A stretch of 64,000 bases of DNA, from the NCBI GenBank assembly GCA_036346375.1, contig CM070514.1, positions 20,178,463 to 20,242,462 on the forward strand, given 5' to 3'. The stretch is from Guadua angustifolia (Eukaryota > Streptophyta > Magnoliopsida > Poales > Poaceae). The position numbers and the translations under genes were made by a program. Below the pieces are notes generated by a model that worked only from the letters and a program-made list of their open reading frames with translations, did no database searches and was not told the DNA's origin. Below, in pieces: positions 10,765-22,324 of this stretch; the stretch's first letter is position 1, and every line of letters begins with the position of its first letter.

Positions 10765-10796
<32 letters not shown>
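10697..10796. repeat. (CATA)n microsatellite
   Basis: About 25 uninterrupted copies of a CATA tetranucleotide run between the possible MITE and AT-rich DNA. Confidence 0.95.
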
Positions 10797-11039
10797 GGAT
10801 GATGGAATAGGGCACCTGGAGCCTAGGCACCATGCCTCGCTATCTTTGGATTACTTTTAGATGTGTGCTAGTGAAAAGTGTATGAAATATAGTGGGCAAA
10901 CCTATTAGCATTCACTAATTTGGAAAGAAATGGTAATCGTGCTCATTATTTAGGCAATACGGCACCATAATTTGCTGCCCCATAATTAGTGATTAATGGG
11001 ATGTACTAATTTGATTATTTGAGCTAGCTGACCAGGAGA
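10797..11039. other. AT-rich spacer
   Basis: No feature is recognised between the microsatellite and the solo LTR. Confidence 0.4.
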
Positions 11040-11044
11040 GAAGC

Positions 11045-13766
11045 TGTAACGGACTGCCCTTTTCAGGGTGTGCGTATAAATACTCTCACAACAACCTAGG
11101 ATTTTAGCTGTAGGTGACCAAGTGTACATTGCCAGACATAAAAGTGAAAGCGAATATTTTATAAAGGATTTAAGGGCCTAACGGCCAGAGTTTTACAAAA
11201 AGGTGCGGCTGGCACCAGATACATTACAAAACACCCACAGGAAAGGCTTGAGTAGATAGATCAAGGCCTTCAAAACCAAACTTCATCGTCATCTATGATC
11301 TCCTGGAACTCGCCAGCTTCATTGAAATCTAAAAGGGGGATTAGGAGGCAAGGGTGAGTACACAACAGTACTCAACAAACCACATGAAAATTCTGAATAC
11401 TACATGCAGGGATAAATAAAGGTAGGCACATGTTTTAAGTATTGTAGATGCAAGTTGTTAAATACCAGTTTTCATTTGACATTTGAAACACAAACCAAAA
11501 AATAGATAATACCATGGGGGTTATTTGCAAAGTTCAAATTTACGACAAATTCTATTTATGAAAACTACATGAGTGCAGTTAAAGGAATCACCCTAGATTA
11601 ACTCAGCTTCATTAACCGAAAGCACAGCGTATTCGAATACCATTGATATCACTCTGCAGAGATGCTCAGCTTTACCCACAAGATATTTTCGGCCGTCAGT
11701 GCCACACGTGATTAACATGCAACTTAAATGCATACGGCCAGACTGAGATGATCATAGCCTTTTGTTGGACTTCCCTTCTTTAGCCCCTACCTAGTAGGTT
11801 CGAGGATCCACAGTCCCTAGGACCCACTGGCCAATGCGGGACGTGCGATCTGGTCCACTGTGGATACCTACTGTTGTGAGAACCGGCGAATGGCCACCCC
11901 ATTCCTGTTCCACCCCAGTCGCTACGCGATCCATTCCTACTACCAGAATGGTAGCTACCGCCTATAGTTATTCCAAAGGGAAGTACAATGTACTGAGCTA
12001 TGTTGGAATAGGTCAACAAGGCTGACCGACCCAACTTGTGGTTGAGCGGGAACTAAAGTTATTTACTTTGCCCAAGACATCGGTTCTTAAGTGCCTAAGA
12101 CTCAACCAATTACATTCCACAAACCATTGGTACCCACTGTACCACCACCACACCATATCTTGGCTTTGTCATTGATTGAGGGTTGGACCAGCATCCGCCT
12201 CCTGTGGTCAGCCCAACACTGTCCCCCTAACCGGAGCAATTTTTGAAAATCATCCAAGCCATCTCTCAAATATTTTAAGTAATTGAGCTAAAGGTGAAAT
12301 TATATTAACTGCTAATCTACGATGATTCAATATTTATATCCTATGGTTAAAAAGGAATTAAGGCGTAGCAACAGGTTGAGCAGTGGGTTATATCTAATTA
12401 TGTCATTCGAAACTATCACTTTTTCTAGTTTTCTAAAATACTAGGAAATAATGCGGTACGGAAAATATACATATACTGTAATGGAACTGGGTTCAACATG
12501 TTCAAGAAGTGTGGCTTGCCTTGCGGGGTCGAGGGTTCTCCTAAAGGGAAGTGGTCGATGTCACGTCTGGTCCCAAACGGCTCTTGCTCCTGGTATGGCT
12601 CCAAGAATTGCTCCTGCTCCGAGTATGGCTCCGGGAATTGCTCCAACGTCTGATCTAGTGCGCGAAAGTGAAACCAATAAATAAATGAATAAAAACAACC
12701 AAAGAAAGAAAACGAAATTTGAAACAGAGAAAGAATGGCCGAAAACGGGATGAAAGGGCATTTTGGGAATTTTGAAAATTTTGAAGACTAGACTCAGTGG
12801 AATGGAGATCATTTTTGGACTCAGTGGCTCAAACTGGTCAAGAATATGTATTTTTGGGTATTTTTAGATTTTTGGGAATTTTTGGGATTTTTCTGGATTT
12901 TTTAATGATTTTTCGGATATTCAAAATTTGGAAATCCGAAGAAAAAGAAAAAAGATTTTGGGGGTGGGCCGCACAGTAGACCGGTTGGTCCAGCACTGTG
13001 CGGTCCACGGGCCCATCTTGTGGGAGTGGGCGGCAGTGGGCTCGGCCTATCAACGAGGCGGGCGCGGCGATGTCTTGAGACCGCAAATGAGAAAGAGAGG
13101 TCTTGTGGGTGGGGTGGTTTGTCGGCGAGAGGGCGCGACGTGGCAGCGAACGCTGGCTGGAGCTGAAGAAGGAGATGAGCGCACGGCCGAAGGAGGACAC
13201 CGGAGAAGGAAAGACCGCGAGGAAAAGGAAAAGGAGCTCACCACGGACTCGGGGGGGGGGGGGAAGAAGTGGAGCTCAGGGGGTATTTATAGGGTAAAAG
13301 AGGGGGAGAGAGGTGAGGGCATGGTGGCGACAGAGCTGGGGGGTGCTCGAGTGCGGCTCAAGGGCCTATCCAGAGGCGGAGGAAATAGAGGGTAACATGG
13401 GGCGTGGGGCTGGGCGGTGCAAAGGCGAGGCGAGAGCATGATGGCGTCCGGGAGGACGGGATGTCTTGAGGATGGGCCGACTCGGCTGGGCCACGGGGAA
13501 GTTGGGCCGCGGAAGGGGGAAGGGGCCCATGGGCGCGGGGTGGCCTGCGGGGAGGAGACGTGGACCGAGCCACGAGACTGGGCTAGGTCGGAGGCCAACG
13601 GGCCGGAGAAGGCAGAAAGCCAAAAGAGGAAAGCAAGAATTTGGGGACCTTCCCAAAAGGGAAATTTTTTGAAAGAAACTCAAATAAATTCAAATAAAAT
13701 TGAAAAAAATAAAATAAAATCCAATAAATCCAATTAAACCCATTTTTGAAATTTTGGGGTATTTCA
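11045..13766 (-). mobile_element. Solo LTR (chromovirus/Tekay-like), minus orientation
   Basis: The 2722-bp block starts TGTAACGG and ends GGTATTTCA. It is flanked by a perfect 5-bp duplication GAAGC (11040-11044 and 13767-13771), the mark of LTR-retrotransposon integration followed by LTR-LTR recombination. On the minus strand it opens TGAAATACCCCAAAATTTC, like the TGTAAC(A/G)TCCCAAAATTTG start of the other long LTRs here. It also shares the segment GGCAAGGGTGAGTA (11350-11363), in inverted orientation, with the solo LTR at 18574-22319. Several GC-rich ORFs (for example 12928-13395) are not supported as genes. There is a run of about 12 G near 13251. Confidence 0.85.
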
Positions 13767-13789
13767 GAAGCAACCAAAAATTTTGGTAT

Positions 13790-14105
13790 GTATGTATATA
13801 TGGCATGTGTAGATTTTCTTTGCAACGGTAAAAAATATAATCTGATGCCACGTATGTGCTGAATATGATAGTTTCTATATCTTGTTGCATACTAATTATT
13901 AATGAGCTGATTATTCTTTTGAATGGTTAGAAAAGGGTTGCGCGGCATTTCATTTTCATGTGGCATGTATAAAGTCGATGAGGTATGCAATTTTGTTATT
14001 AGTGTTACACAGAGGCTAAGGCGGCCATATACTTGTACAATCATATTCCTAGCTAGATACGTGAGTATGTGAACAACTAGTTGTTTTTGGGTATACAAGT
14101 ACAGA
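13790..14105. repeat. Direct repeat, copy 1 (partner 14378-14735)
   Basis: This AT-rich unit contains GGCATGT(G/A)TAGATTTT, CTTGTTGCAT, AATTATTAATGAGCTGATTA and TTAGTGTTACAC in the same order as the second copy, about 589 bp downstream. Similarity is high but interrupted by small indels. No coding potential is seen. Confidence 0.75.
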
Positions 14106-14377
14106 GAACAAGATGGAGGGTCACTTACATCTCCGGATCTAAATGCTTGAGATAAATGGGGTATATACTATATAAAAAATTTGGGGTATGTAGAATATTT
14201 TTTACATTGATCATTGAAGTTGTATTGTGTGGAAATTGACCGTATATATCAAAGAAACTATAAATGACCCCGACACCATGTTGTGAAATTGGAAACAAAG
14301 AGGTATATGTGATTAGGAAAAAGATGTACCCCAAATTTAAGGAGAAAAGGTATGCACATATACCTTACATTTATGTA

Positions 14378-14735
14378 CATGGCATGTATAGATTTTTTGC
14401 AACAGTAAAAAAAATATAATTTGATGCCGAGTATGTGCCAAATCTGAAAGTTTCTATTATCTTGTTGCATGCCAATTATTAATGAGCTGATTATTCTTTT
14501 GACTGATTATCTAGTCAGGAAAAGGTTGCACTACATTTCATTTTCATGTCGCGTGTATTAGGTCGAAGAGGTATGCAATTTTATTATTAGTGTTACACGA
14601 AGGTTCCATATACTCATACAATCATATTCCTAACTAGATAACTGAGTATGCGAGTTTGTAGTTTTTGAGTATGCTAGTATTCGTGAGTGTGCGAAGTAGT
14701 GGTTTTCTTTTAGTATATGAGTATGGAGAACAATT
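14378..14735. repeat. Direct repeat, copy 2
   Basis: This copy has the same ordered motifs as 13790-14105, including AATTATTAATGAGCTGATTA and CAATCATATTCCTA. Both copies lie just upstream of CACTA-1 TNP2 and may be subterminal or 5' DNA of that element. Confidence 0.75.
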
Positions 14736-15377
14736 TTTACTTGTGAATCATTGGACGTTGTATATTGCGGGAAGAACTACACAGCCAGCTCAGTAAAAAT
14801 TTAAGAAACACCAAAAGAAATTTCAATCTTCTTTAATTGGAAATTTGACAAGTAAATGACGGACACACCAATCTTATTCAAGGAATGAATCCCTTGATTA
14901 GGGGCCTAATGTTCTTAATTAGCTGGTTGGATCTCAACAAATATCCACTTTACAGAGTTCACGTTGTGAACGAATCTTAATGCAATCCGATGACTAATAG
15001 TGTAGGAGCCCAAACACCATGGTGCCCCAATTACTTTTACTATATACATATATATATACATATGCATTATGAAATTAAATTTGGTCACTAAAATGGCTAC
15101 CAATATGTTTTGGACAAAGATTGGCAAAAAATGAACTAGAGAACCAAAGGAGAAGGGAATCTTGCGAGAATTTGGTAGTAAACCAAATGCTTACCAAATT
15201 TGGTCAACGCTATTAAAATTTAGTAAGACAAGTATAGGTAACCATTGAAAGCAAACCAAACAAGTCTAGCATGACTATGATTTAGGGTAGGGTACGATAT
15301 TATTATATGCATGTACACATGTGCACTTCTAGTATATTCCAATATTTAACACTAATATTATTATATGCGTAGCGTAG
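14736..15377. other. AT-rich region upstream of CACTA-1 TNP2
   Basis: No gene is recognised. It contains short TATATACATATA runs (about 15042-15064). It is presumably the 5' region of CACTA-1, but no CACTA terminus was found. Confidence 0.35.
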
Positions 15378-18300
15378 ATGGACTGGATGTATGCTGCAAA
15401 CCGTGCGAGTGCCGACTACATTAATGATGTCTCTACTTTTAGAAGAGCTGCAGAGGAGGATATGTTGAATAAGGGGTGCAATTTAAGTCTTGTCCGTGCA
15501 TTGACTGCGAGAATCTAATAATATTTGGAAACTCATTGCAGATCAAAGCACACTTGATTCTAAGGGATTTCGAAAAGCGGTATACATGTTGGACCAGTCA
15601 CAGTGAAGAACAGATTATAAAGGAATCTGGCAGCACTAACATCGCTGATGAAGTCATTGATACGTCGGATGATATCGATTTTGCTTTCGATGAGGACATG
15701 TTGCACTATTACAATCTGCATCAGATACTATGAAATGCAGAATGGAATTGTGAAGAGAGAGAGAGAGTATGGAAAATTTGGGGCTTGATGGACAACTCGA
15801 AGAAACCTTTAATTGTTCCTCAGGCTGCAAGTCGAAATACACAAGGTTGTCGTATGTGCTTAAACTACTGAAATTGAAGGCAAGCAACAGTTAGTCCGAC
15901 AAGAGTTTCACTACACCATTAGGTCTATTAGCAGACATGCTTCCAAAGGGAAACATGGGAATGGAAGTAGAAAGAATACGTGCATGTTTGAACGACTGTA
16001 TCCTCTACCGTAAATAGAATGCAAACTTGCATGTATGTTCGGTGTGCAATGCATCCCGATACAAGCATAATAATCAACCAAATAACAATGGTGAGGGCAT
16101 CGAGATGAAGAAAGGACCTCCTGCTAAGGTGGAGTGGTACCTGACTGTAATTTTCCATTTGAAGCATTTATTTGCATCCTAAGGGAGGCAAACCTGCTGT
16201 GTTGGCACTCGGAGGAGCTTAAGAATGATGGAATGCTAAGACACCCGATTGATTCTTCCTAGTGAAGAAACATCGATAAGAGGTTTGCAGAATTCGGTGC
16301 AGAATCGAGGAATATAAGGTTTGGATTGAGTATAGATAAAATTAATCCTTTTGGTAATATGAGCAGCCGACATAGCACTTGGTCTATGAATATTTGTATC
16401 TGCAAACTTCTTCCTTGGTTATCTATGAAGAGGAAGTATATTTTGCTATCCTTACTTATCCAAGAGCCAAGGCAATCTGGGTACGACATAGATGTGTACC
16501 TAGCACTATTGGTAGAAGATCTAAAAATATTGTGGGTTCATGAGGTACAGGTACAGGATACATACAAATGAGAGAATTTCAATTTACACTGCTTGTTGTT
16601 CTGCACCATAAATGATTATCCTGCCCTTGGTAATCTGTCAGGCCTGAGTACAAAAGGAGTAAAAGTTTGTACTCTCTACTTAGATAATACCAAGAGTGTG
16701 TGGCTGAATCACTCACGCAAAACTGTGTACATGTGTCACCGTAGGTTCCTTCGGTGGAATCACCCATACCGCATGATGAGGAAACAATTTGACAGAAGCA
16801 ACGAGAACGGTTCAGCTCCAAGGCCTTTAAGTAGGAGAGCTGTTTATGATATGGTTAAAGATTTGGATGTTGCTCTTAGAAAGAGATGTAAATCGAGGAC
16901 CCATGAGAGGAGCAGATGAAAGAAGAGATCAATATTTTGAGATTTACCTTATTGAGAGCACAAAGAAGTTCACAACTCCATCGACATTGTGCACGTAGAG
17001 AAGAATGTATATGATAGCTTGAATGGTCTCTTACTGAACATTAAGGATAAAATAAATGATGGTATCAACGCACGACTTGACTTGATCGATATGGGCATCA
17101 GACCTGACTTAGCACTGAAAGAGATCGATAAAGGCCGAATGTACTGTGAACCTACTTGTTACACTTTGTCCAAGACCAAGATAATTGAACTATACCAGTG
17201 CTTAAATGGTGTGAAAGTTCTGTCCGATTACTCCTCCAACATGAAGAGATTTGTTTTGATGCAAGATTTGAAATTAACTGGCATAAAATCTCATGATTGA
17301 CATGTGCTGATAACATAGATGCTCCCTATTGCAATTAGAAATATTTTGTTAATCAAGATCCGGGAGACAATCCTAAGGTTGTGTTATTTCTTTAATACAA
17401 TTGCTCAAAAGGTCATCAATCTTGAATAAGTACTCTGCAGGGTGAGCTGTTCATGACTCTGTATAATCTTGAGATATATTTCCCTCCATTGTTTTTTGAT
17501 ATCATGGTCTATCTCATTGTTCACCTTTTGAGGGAGATAAAGATGTGTGGGTCATGTTCCTTTGTAGAATGTACCCGTTCTAGAGGTACATGACAATTCT
17601 CAAGTCATACATATGGAATCGATCTCAGTCGGAGAGTAGCATTGTTGAAGGTTATGCAACCGAAGAGGTTGTTAAGTTCTGCATCAATTACATGGCTCAG
17701 GTTGAACCGATAGGTGTGCCTCAATCTCGCCATAAGGGAAGGCTTGATGGTATCGGGACCATCGGAAGAAAAGCAATCACACTTAATCTGATTGCCTATG
17801 CTCAAGCCTATTTCACGGTTTTACAACACATGGCTGTAGTGTCCCTGTATATCGAAAAGCATATAGCACTAACTACGACAAGATAATCTGACACGGTAAG
17901 ATTCTTGGATCTTGAGACAACACAACCTTCAATTCAATAAATGGTTGAAGGAGCGACCCATCACTAGGACCTCGTCTGGTGATCATGATACGCTGACATG
18001 GTTTTCAAAAAGGCCAACATTTACAGCTGTCACATGGAAAGTATATGACTTAAATGGGTATACATTTTACACTAGAGATCAAGATATGAAGAGCACAAAT
18101 TAGAATAGCAATGTCCGCATTGATGCATTCAATACCGCTGAGTCGACAAGGAGCTCCTACTACAGGTTTATAGAGGAGATTTGGGAGCTCAACTACATAC
18201 TATTTAAGATACCCATATTTCGGTGCCATTGGGTCCACCTTCAATAGGTGAAGGTTGACAAGTACGGCATCACTACTGTGGACCTCAAACGTGTCGAATA

Positions 18301-18450
18301 TCAAGATAAACCGTTCATACTCGCTAACCAAGTTGTTCAAATCTTCTATATAACCGATTCGTCCAACAAGCAGCGCTACGTAGTTCTTCAGGGAAAAAGG
18401 AGAATTGTCGAAGTTGAGAATGTTGTAGATGAGGATAAGTTTACATCATA
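15378..18450 (+). pseudogene. CACTA-1 transposase TNP2, heavily degenerate
   Basis: TNP2 is the main transposase of En/Spm elements. In order the sequence shows the transposase-associated domain (MDWMYAANRASADYI at 15378, then CPCIDCEN and KRYTCWTSHSEE after a frameshift), and the Transposase_21 core (NPFGNMSSRHSTWSMNI, MKRKY, GYDIDVYLALLVEDL at about 16340-16570). Next come VHVEKNVYDSLNGLL (16989) and ARLDLIDMGIRPDL (17071). The DUF4218 module follows (about 17590-17886, FCINYMAQVEPIGVP), then the DUF4216 module ending VEVENVVDEDKF (18248-18451). At least six frameshifts or stops separate these parts. It is clearly older than the copy at 45218. Confidence 0.88.
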
Positions 18451-18568
18451 GATGGTTCTATTACGGAACCATCTGCAATAACATCACTATAAATATAACC
18501 GTGTGTACTATCTCTCCAAACTCTAGCCTCCCGCATGCACCGTTTCTCCCAGCCCTAGCGACCTCTCC
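18451..18568. other. CACTA-1 DNA between TNP2 and the solo LTR
   Basis: The stretch starts with a small hairpin, GATGGTTC-TATTAC-GGAACCATC (about 18451-18473). The rest resembles an untranslated leader (CCTAGCGACCTCTCC) and continues after the solo LTR at 22325. Confidence 0.4.
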
Positions 18569-18573
18569 CTTGG

Positions 18574-21500
18574 TGTAACGTCCCAAAATTTGACCTAATT
18601 TAAATTTTTGTAGTTATTTGAATTTTTGTGATTTTTTGGGATATATTTGGATTTAATTGAAATTAATTTAAAATTTTCCTTCTCTTGAATAATTAAATTT
18701 CAGAAAAGTAATTATAAAAAAATAAAAATATTTTATTTAGGCTCTAAATACTCTGAAATATTTTACGGATTTTTCTAGAATTTTTCAGAATATTTTTAGT
18801 GCCTAAATAATTACTTTGATTTTCTAGAATTAATTTAATTGTTAAAAGTCGAGAAAACACCTTTCTGATCTTTGGTCGAGCCCAACACTTGTCGCGCGTT
18901 GCTCACTAGAACCCTAGCACCGCTTTGCTCTAGGCCGTCGGCGATCTCCATCAGACGGTGATAATAAGCGCGTCGCCAATTCGCGAGAGTTGGATCATAG
19001 TAGCTTCGCCAGATTTCGCCACGTGGTATTTGGGTAGCCGAACCGTTACTCGTCCTGAGTCGTTGGATTGCAATCGGACGGTGCGGATGGATGTCGCCGT
19101 ATCGGGAGAGGGCGAGCAGTGCGCCGCCGTCGGGGGTTGGCCGACAAGATTGGCGGTGGATTTACGTGCGTTCCAAGGCATCTCGACGACCGTGCTGTGG
19201 CGCATTTAACTGGTCCCTTCGCCCCGCACATTTGGTCCGTTCGCCCGTTAGCAGCCGTGCCCCGTAGCTCTCCCACTCACTCGCCGGAGTTAGCCCAGCT
19301 GCCACCTCGGTTTTTCTCACCTTCCACCGCCGGCCGACGCTCTTCCGAGTCCGCCGAGCCAAGGCGCGTCGACTGGAGAACTTCTTCCCACCGGAGACGC
19401 CCGGAATCACCGTAGACTACTTCATCTTCCTCAACTCCGGCAACAAGCACCGCCGCCTCTTCTTCAAGCATCGCAGTTCACCGTGACCGTCAGATCTCCA
19501 TCGAACGACCGAGGTATCACAACGTCTTCCCTTCCTGTAGCGCTAGACTCGCATAGCCTCGGTAGATTCCAACCGTAGGATTTTAATCCGACCGCCACCA
19601 TAGCGCTGCGTAGCTGTAACACGTGCGTATGAAAATGGCCGCCGGATCATCATCGTGTGGTTCTGAGAGGTCCACGTAGCTGCCATATGGATGCCTTGAT
19701 AATGACCGTTGGATCTCGTCTCAACGGTGCCGATTGCATCGCGTAGACCAATAGTGGTAGATCTTCACCGTTAGATCTTAGATGTTCGGCTCGGATTAAG
19801 CCACGTAGGTTCGGTGAATAGGGTATCGCTTGGGTAACTTCCTCCGTTGGATCTTAATCGTGCGGTTCTAGTGAGGCCACGTAATAGTAAAGGTTATATT
19901 TGAAAATGGCCGTTAGATTGTCATCGTGAGGTTCTGAGAAGCCCACGTAGTTGCTGCATAGATGCGTAGATAATGGCCGTAGGATCTTCATCCAACAGCG
20001 CCGGTGCGTCCACGTAGCCAATGTCGACACGTTTTGATAATGCCCGTCGGATCACAGATCAGTGGCCGAAATCTTGCCACGTAGTCATCCTAGACCTCAG
20101 AAGCCGCGCGGGACCGACCGTTGGATTTGGATCCAACGGGCGGGAACGGTTGTGACTGCGTGGGCCAGCCAGAATCGTGCCAAGTGTCGCCACCCGAGCG
20201 GGCCGTGCACTGTTCCGTCGGGCCCACCTGTCAGTGAGAGTCGTGAGGGCTGACGTCATCATGACGTCACCATGGGGGCGGGTCAGCAGCACTGTTCGTG
20301 GACCGAGTCCACAGTGAACCCGACCGAATCGTGAGCCCGGTCCATAGACCGAAGTGACGTGACCCACTCCGGTGCTGACACGTGTCAAGCCGAGAGATTT
20401 AATCGGGATTTCCAGTAGAGAAATAAATCAAATAACTCGGGTATTTCTTTATTTGGTTATACAAGATTGTAATCGCTATAACTTTTGCATTCTAGCTCCG
20501 AATTGGACGATTCCAGTTCCTAAAAATTTGTAAAAATGTGAAGTATTTATTGGTGAATTTTATTTTATTTTTAGTATTGATCTTATTGTCTGTTTAAGTA
20601 TATTTATTGTGTGTACGTTTATTCCGAGTAGACTCCAAGTTGCCGGGAACTGTCGGGGAAGAATTCGAAGACCCATCGCAAGTTTCAGATCAGGATCAAC
20701 TACTTTTCGAAGGCAAGTCATGCTTTGACCATATTGCCCCTAGATTTTCAAATGTATTTCAATTCAAATTATGCATGCTATGTTAATTAAAATGACACTG
20801 AATAATTTTGGGTAAATTAGATAATACACCTACCTTGTTTATGCCACCTTGTTAATATCAGTTGTATGCCCTGAAATCCTTGTCACCCTAAGATATTAAA
20901 TTGAGTTGGTTGCTATTATAAAGCCAACACGGGAGGCTAGACCGTGATTAGTTGCTTAGTATGCTTGTGTGCGCAGAATGACTTTCAAATTGCAAAAGAA
21001 TATTGACTAAACAATTATGGAACGCATTTTGGAATAATACAATGATGTCATGAGATGGAATTGGGGGTAGCGACCTGTGTGGTTCTACTCATGAAATGAA
21101 GTGGGCATTGGCATGTGTTGCATAAATGCAAGTCGGGGTGGGAAATGATTTGGACCGGGGCAAGTGGCAAGGAGGCTTCGTGCCTGGTGGGCCTGTGTGG
21201 CAACGGGATGTGTTAAAGATTGTAAAGGCTGTGTGCCGAGAAATATAAAATGGATGTCTTGCCCGGGACAGTTAAGGACTTCACCTTGCGAGCCTTTGAA
21301 CTGAGTTACTCGTACAACCACTTGTCTGGAATGGGACAGACCTAGTTTAGTAGGGTTCTGATATCTTTCCTTTGACACCTCGGGGCGACAGTTACACAAA
21401 AGTGTAACCGTGTGGGGGCGTGCACGTGCTACGGCTTGGTACCCATCCAACTGTATTTGCCTGTTCTAAACTTTGGCTCTAAGTGAGGGAAGTATTAGAA

Positions 21501-22319
21501 AGGCAATCTTGGAGAGGTTCCTGAGTTAAGTATTAGTCTCTGAAAGACTTTGTTGCAATCAATCACTGTGTGGTGGCGATTGTATCTGTGGGTAAAGTGT
21601 CTGACCTCTGCAGAGTGTGTGTTAAATCTATTTGAATAGCTGTGTCCGCGGTATTGGACAATGCTCGGGGATTACAGTCAAGGGGTAGATTTTCAAAATA
21701 AAAAGTGGAATGGGTGGCTGTGTGCCAAGGACTGATGAATCAAACTTAGGGCTGTGTGCCAAACTTTTGGGAAAAGAATTGAGGAATTAATTATTATAGT
21801 AATGGTTTTACACTTTTAATCTATTTAAGACGATCTGTTAAAAGAAATGCTGCTTCATGCAAAATAGCCATTTAAGCCTTTCCCTTAGAATAAGCCATGC
21901 ATGTAGTAATAGAACTGCATTGTGCATGACTTGTTGAGTATGTTGTATACTCACCCTTGCTTCAACAAAAACTTCAGAAGAAGAAGCAACACCAGCTTGG
22001 GAGGAGGAGTTTAACGAAGGTCCGGAGAATTAGGGTTGAGCCTCGTCGGTTGCGTGGCGTAACGAGGGGTTCATTGGCGTACTTTTGCTTCGCTATTGAA
22101 CTTGTGCTACTTTTGTTATTTATCGTCCTGCGTGACGAATTATTGTAAGATGACCATAAGGTCGTGTAACTCGATATAATTATGCTTGAGGTACATAATT
22201 ATTATTTCCGCTGTGTATGATTGTGGTATCTCAACCTATTTATCCTTTGTGTACTAGCGTGATCCTGGACTAGTACAGAATACACAGAGGGTCCGGATTT
22301 GCAGATTCGGGTCCCGACA
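18574..22319 (+). mobile_element. Solo LTR (chromovirus/Tekay-like), plus orientation
   Basis: The 3746-bp block begins TGTAACGTCCCAAAATTTG and ends GGTCCCGACA. A perfect 5-bp duplication CTTGG flanks it (18569-18573 and 22320-22324). There is no gag or pol inside, so it is a solo LTR left after recombination. Its first 19 bases closely match the LTR of Gypsy-4 at 63126. Residual features are a periodic CCACGTAG / CGTTGGAT repeat at about 19660-20090 and a TGAGTATGTTGTATACTCACCC stretch at about 21935. It interrupts CACTA-1. Confidence 0.9.
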
Positions 22320-22324
22320 CTTGG

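Noticed and set aside
12928..13395. 155-codon GC-rich ORF and overlapping ORFs near 13100-13700
   Set aside because: They lie inside a solo LTR bounded by perfect duplications. There is no known domain, and the frames are open on both strands because of GC content.
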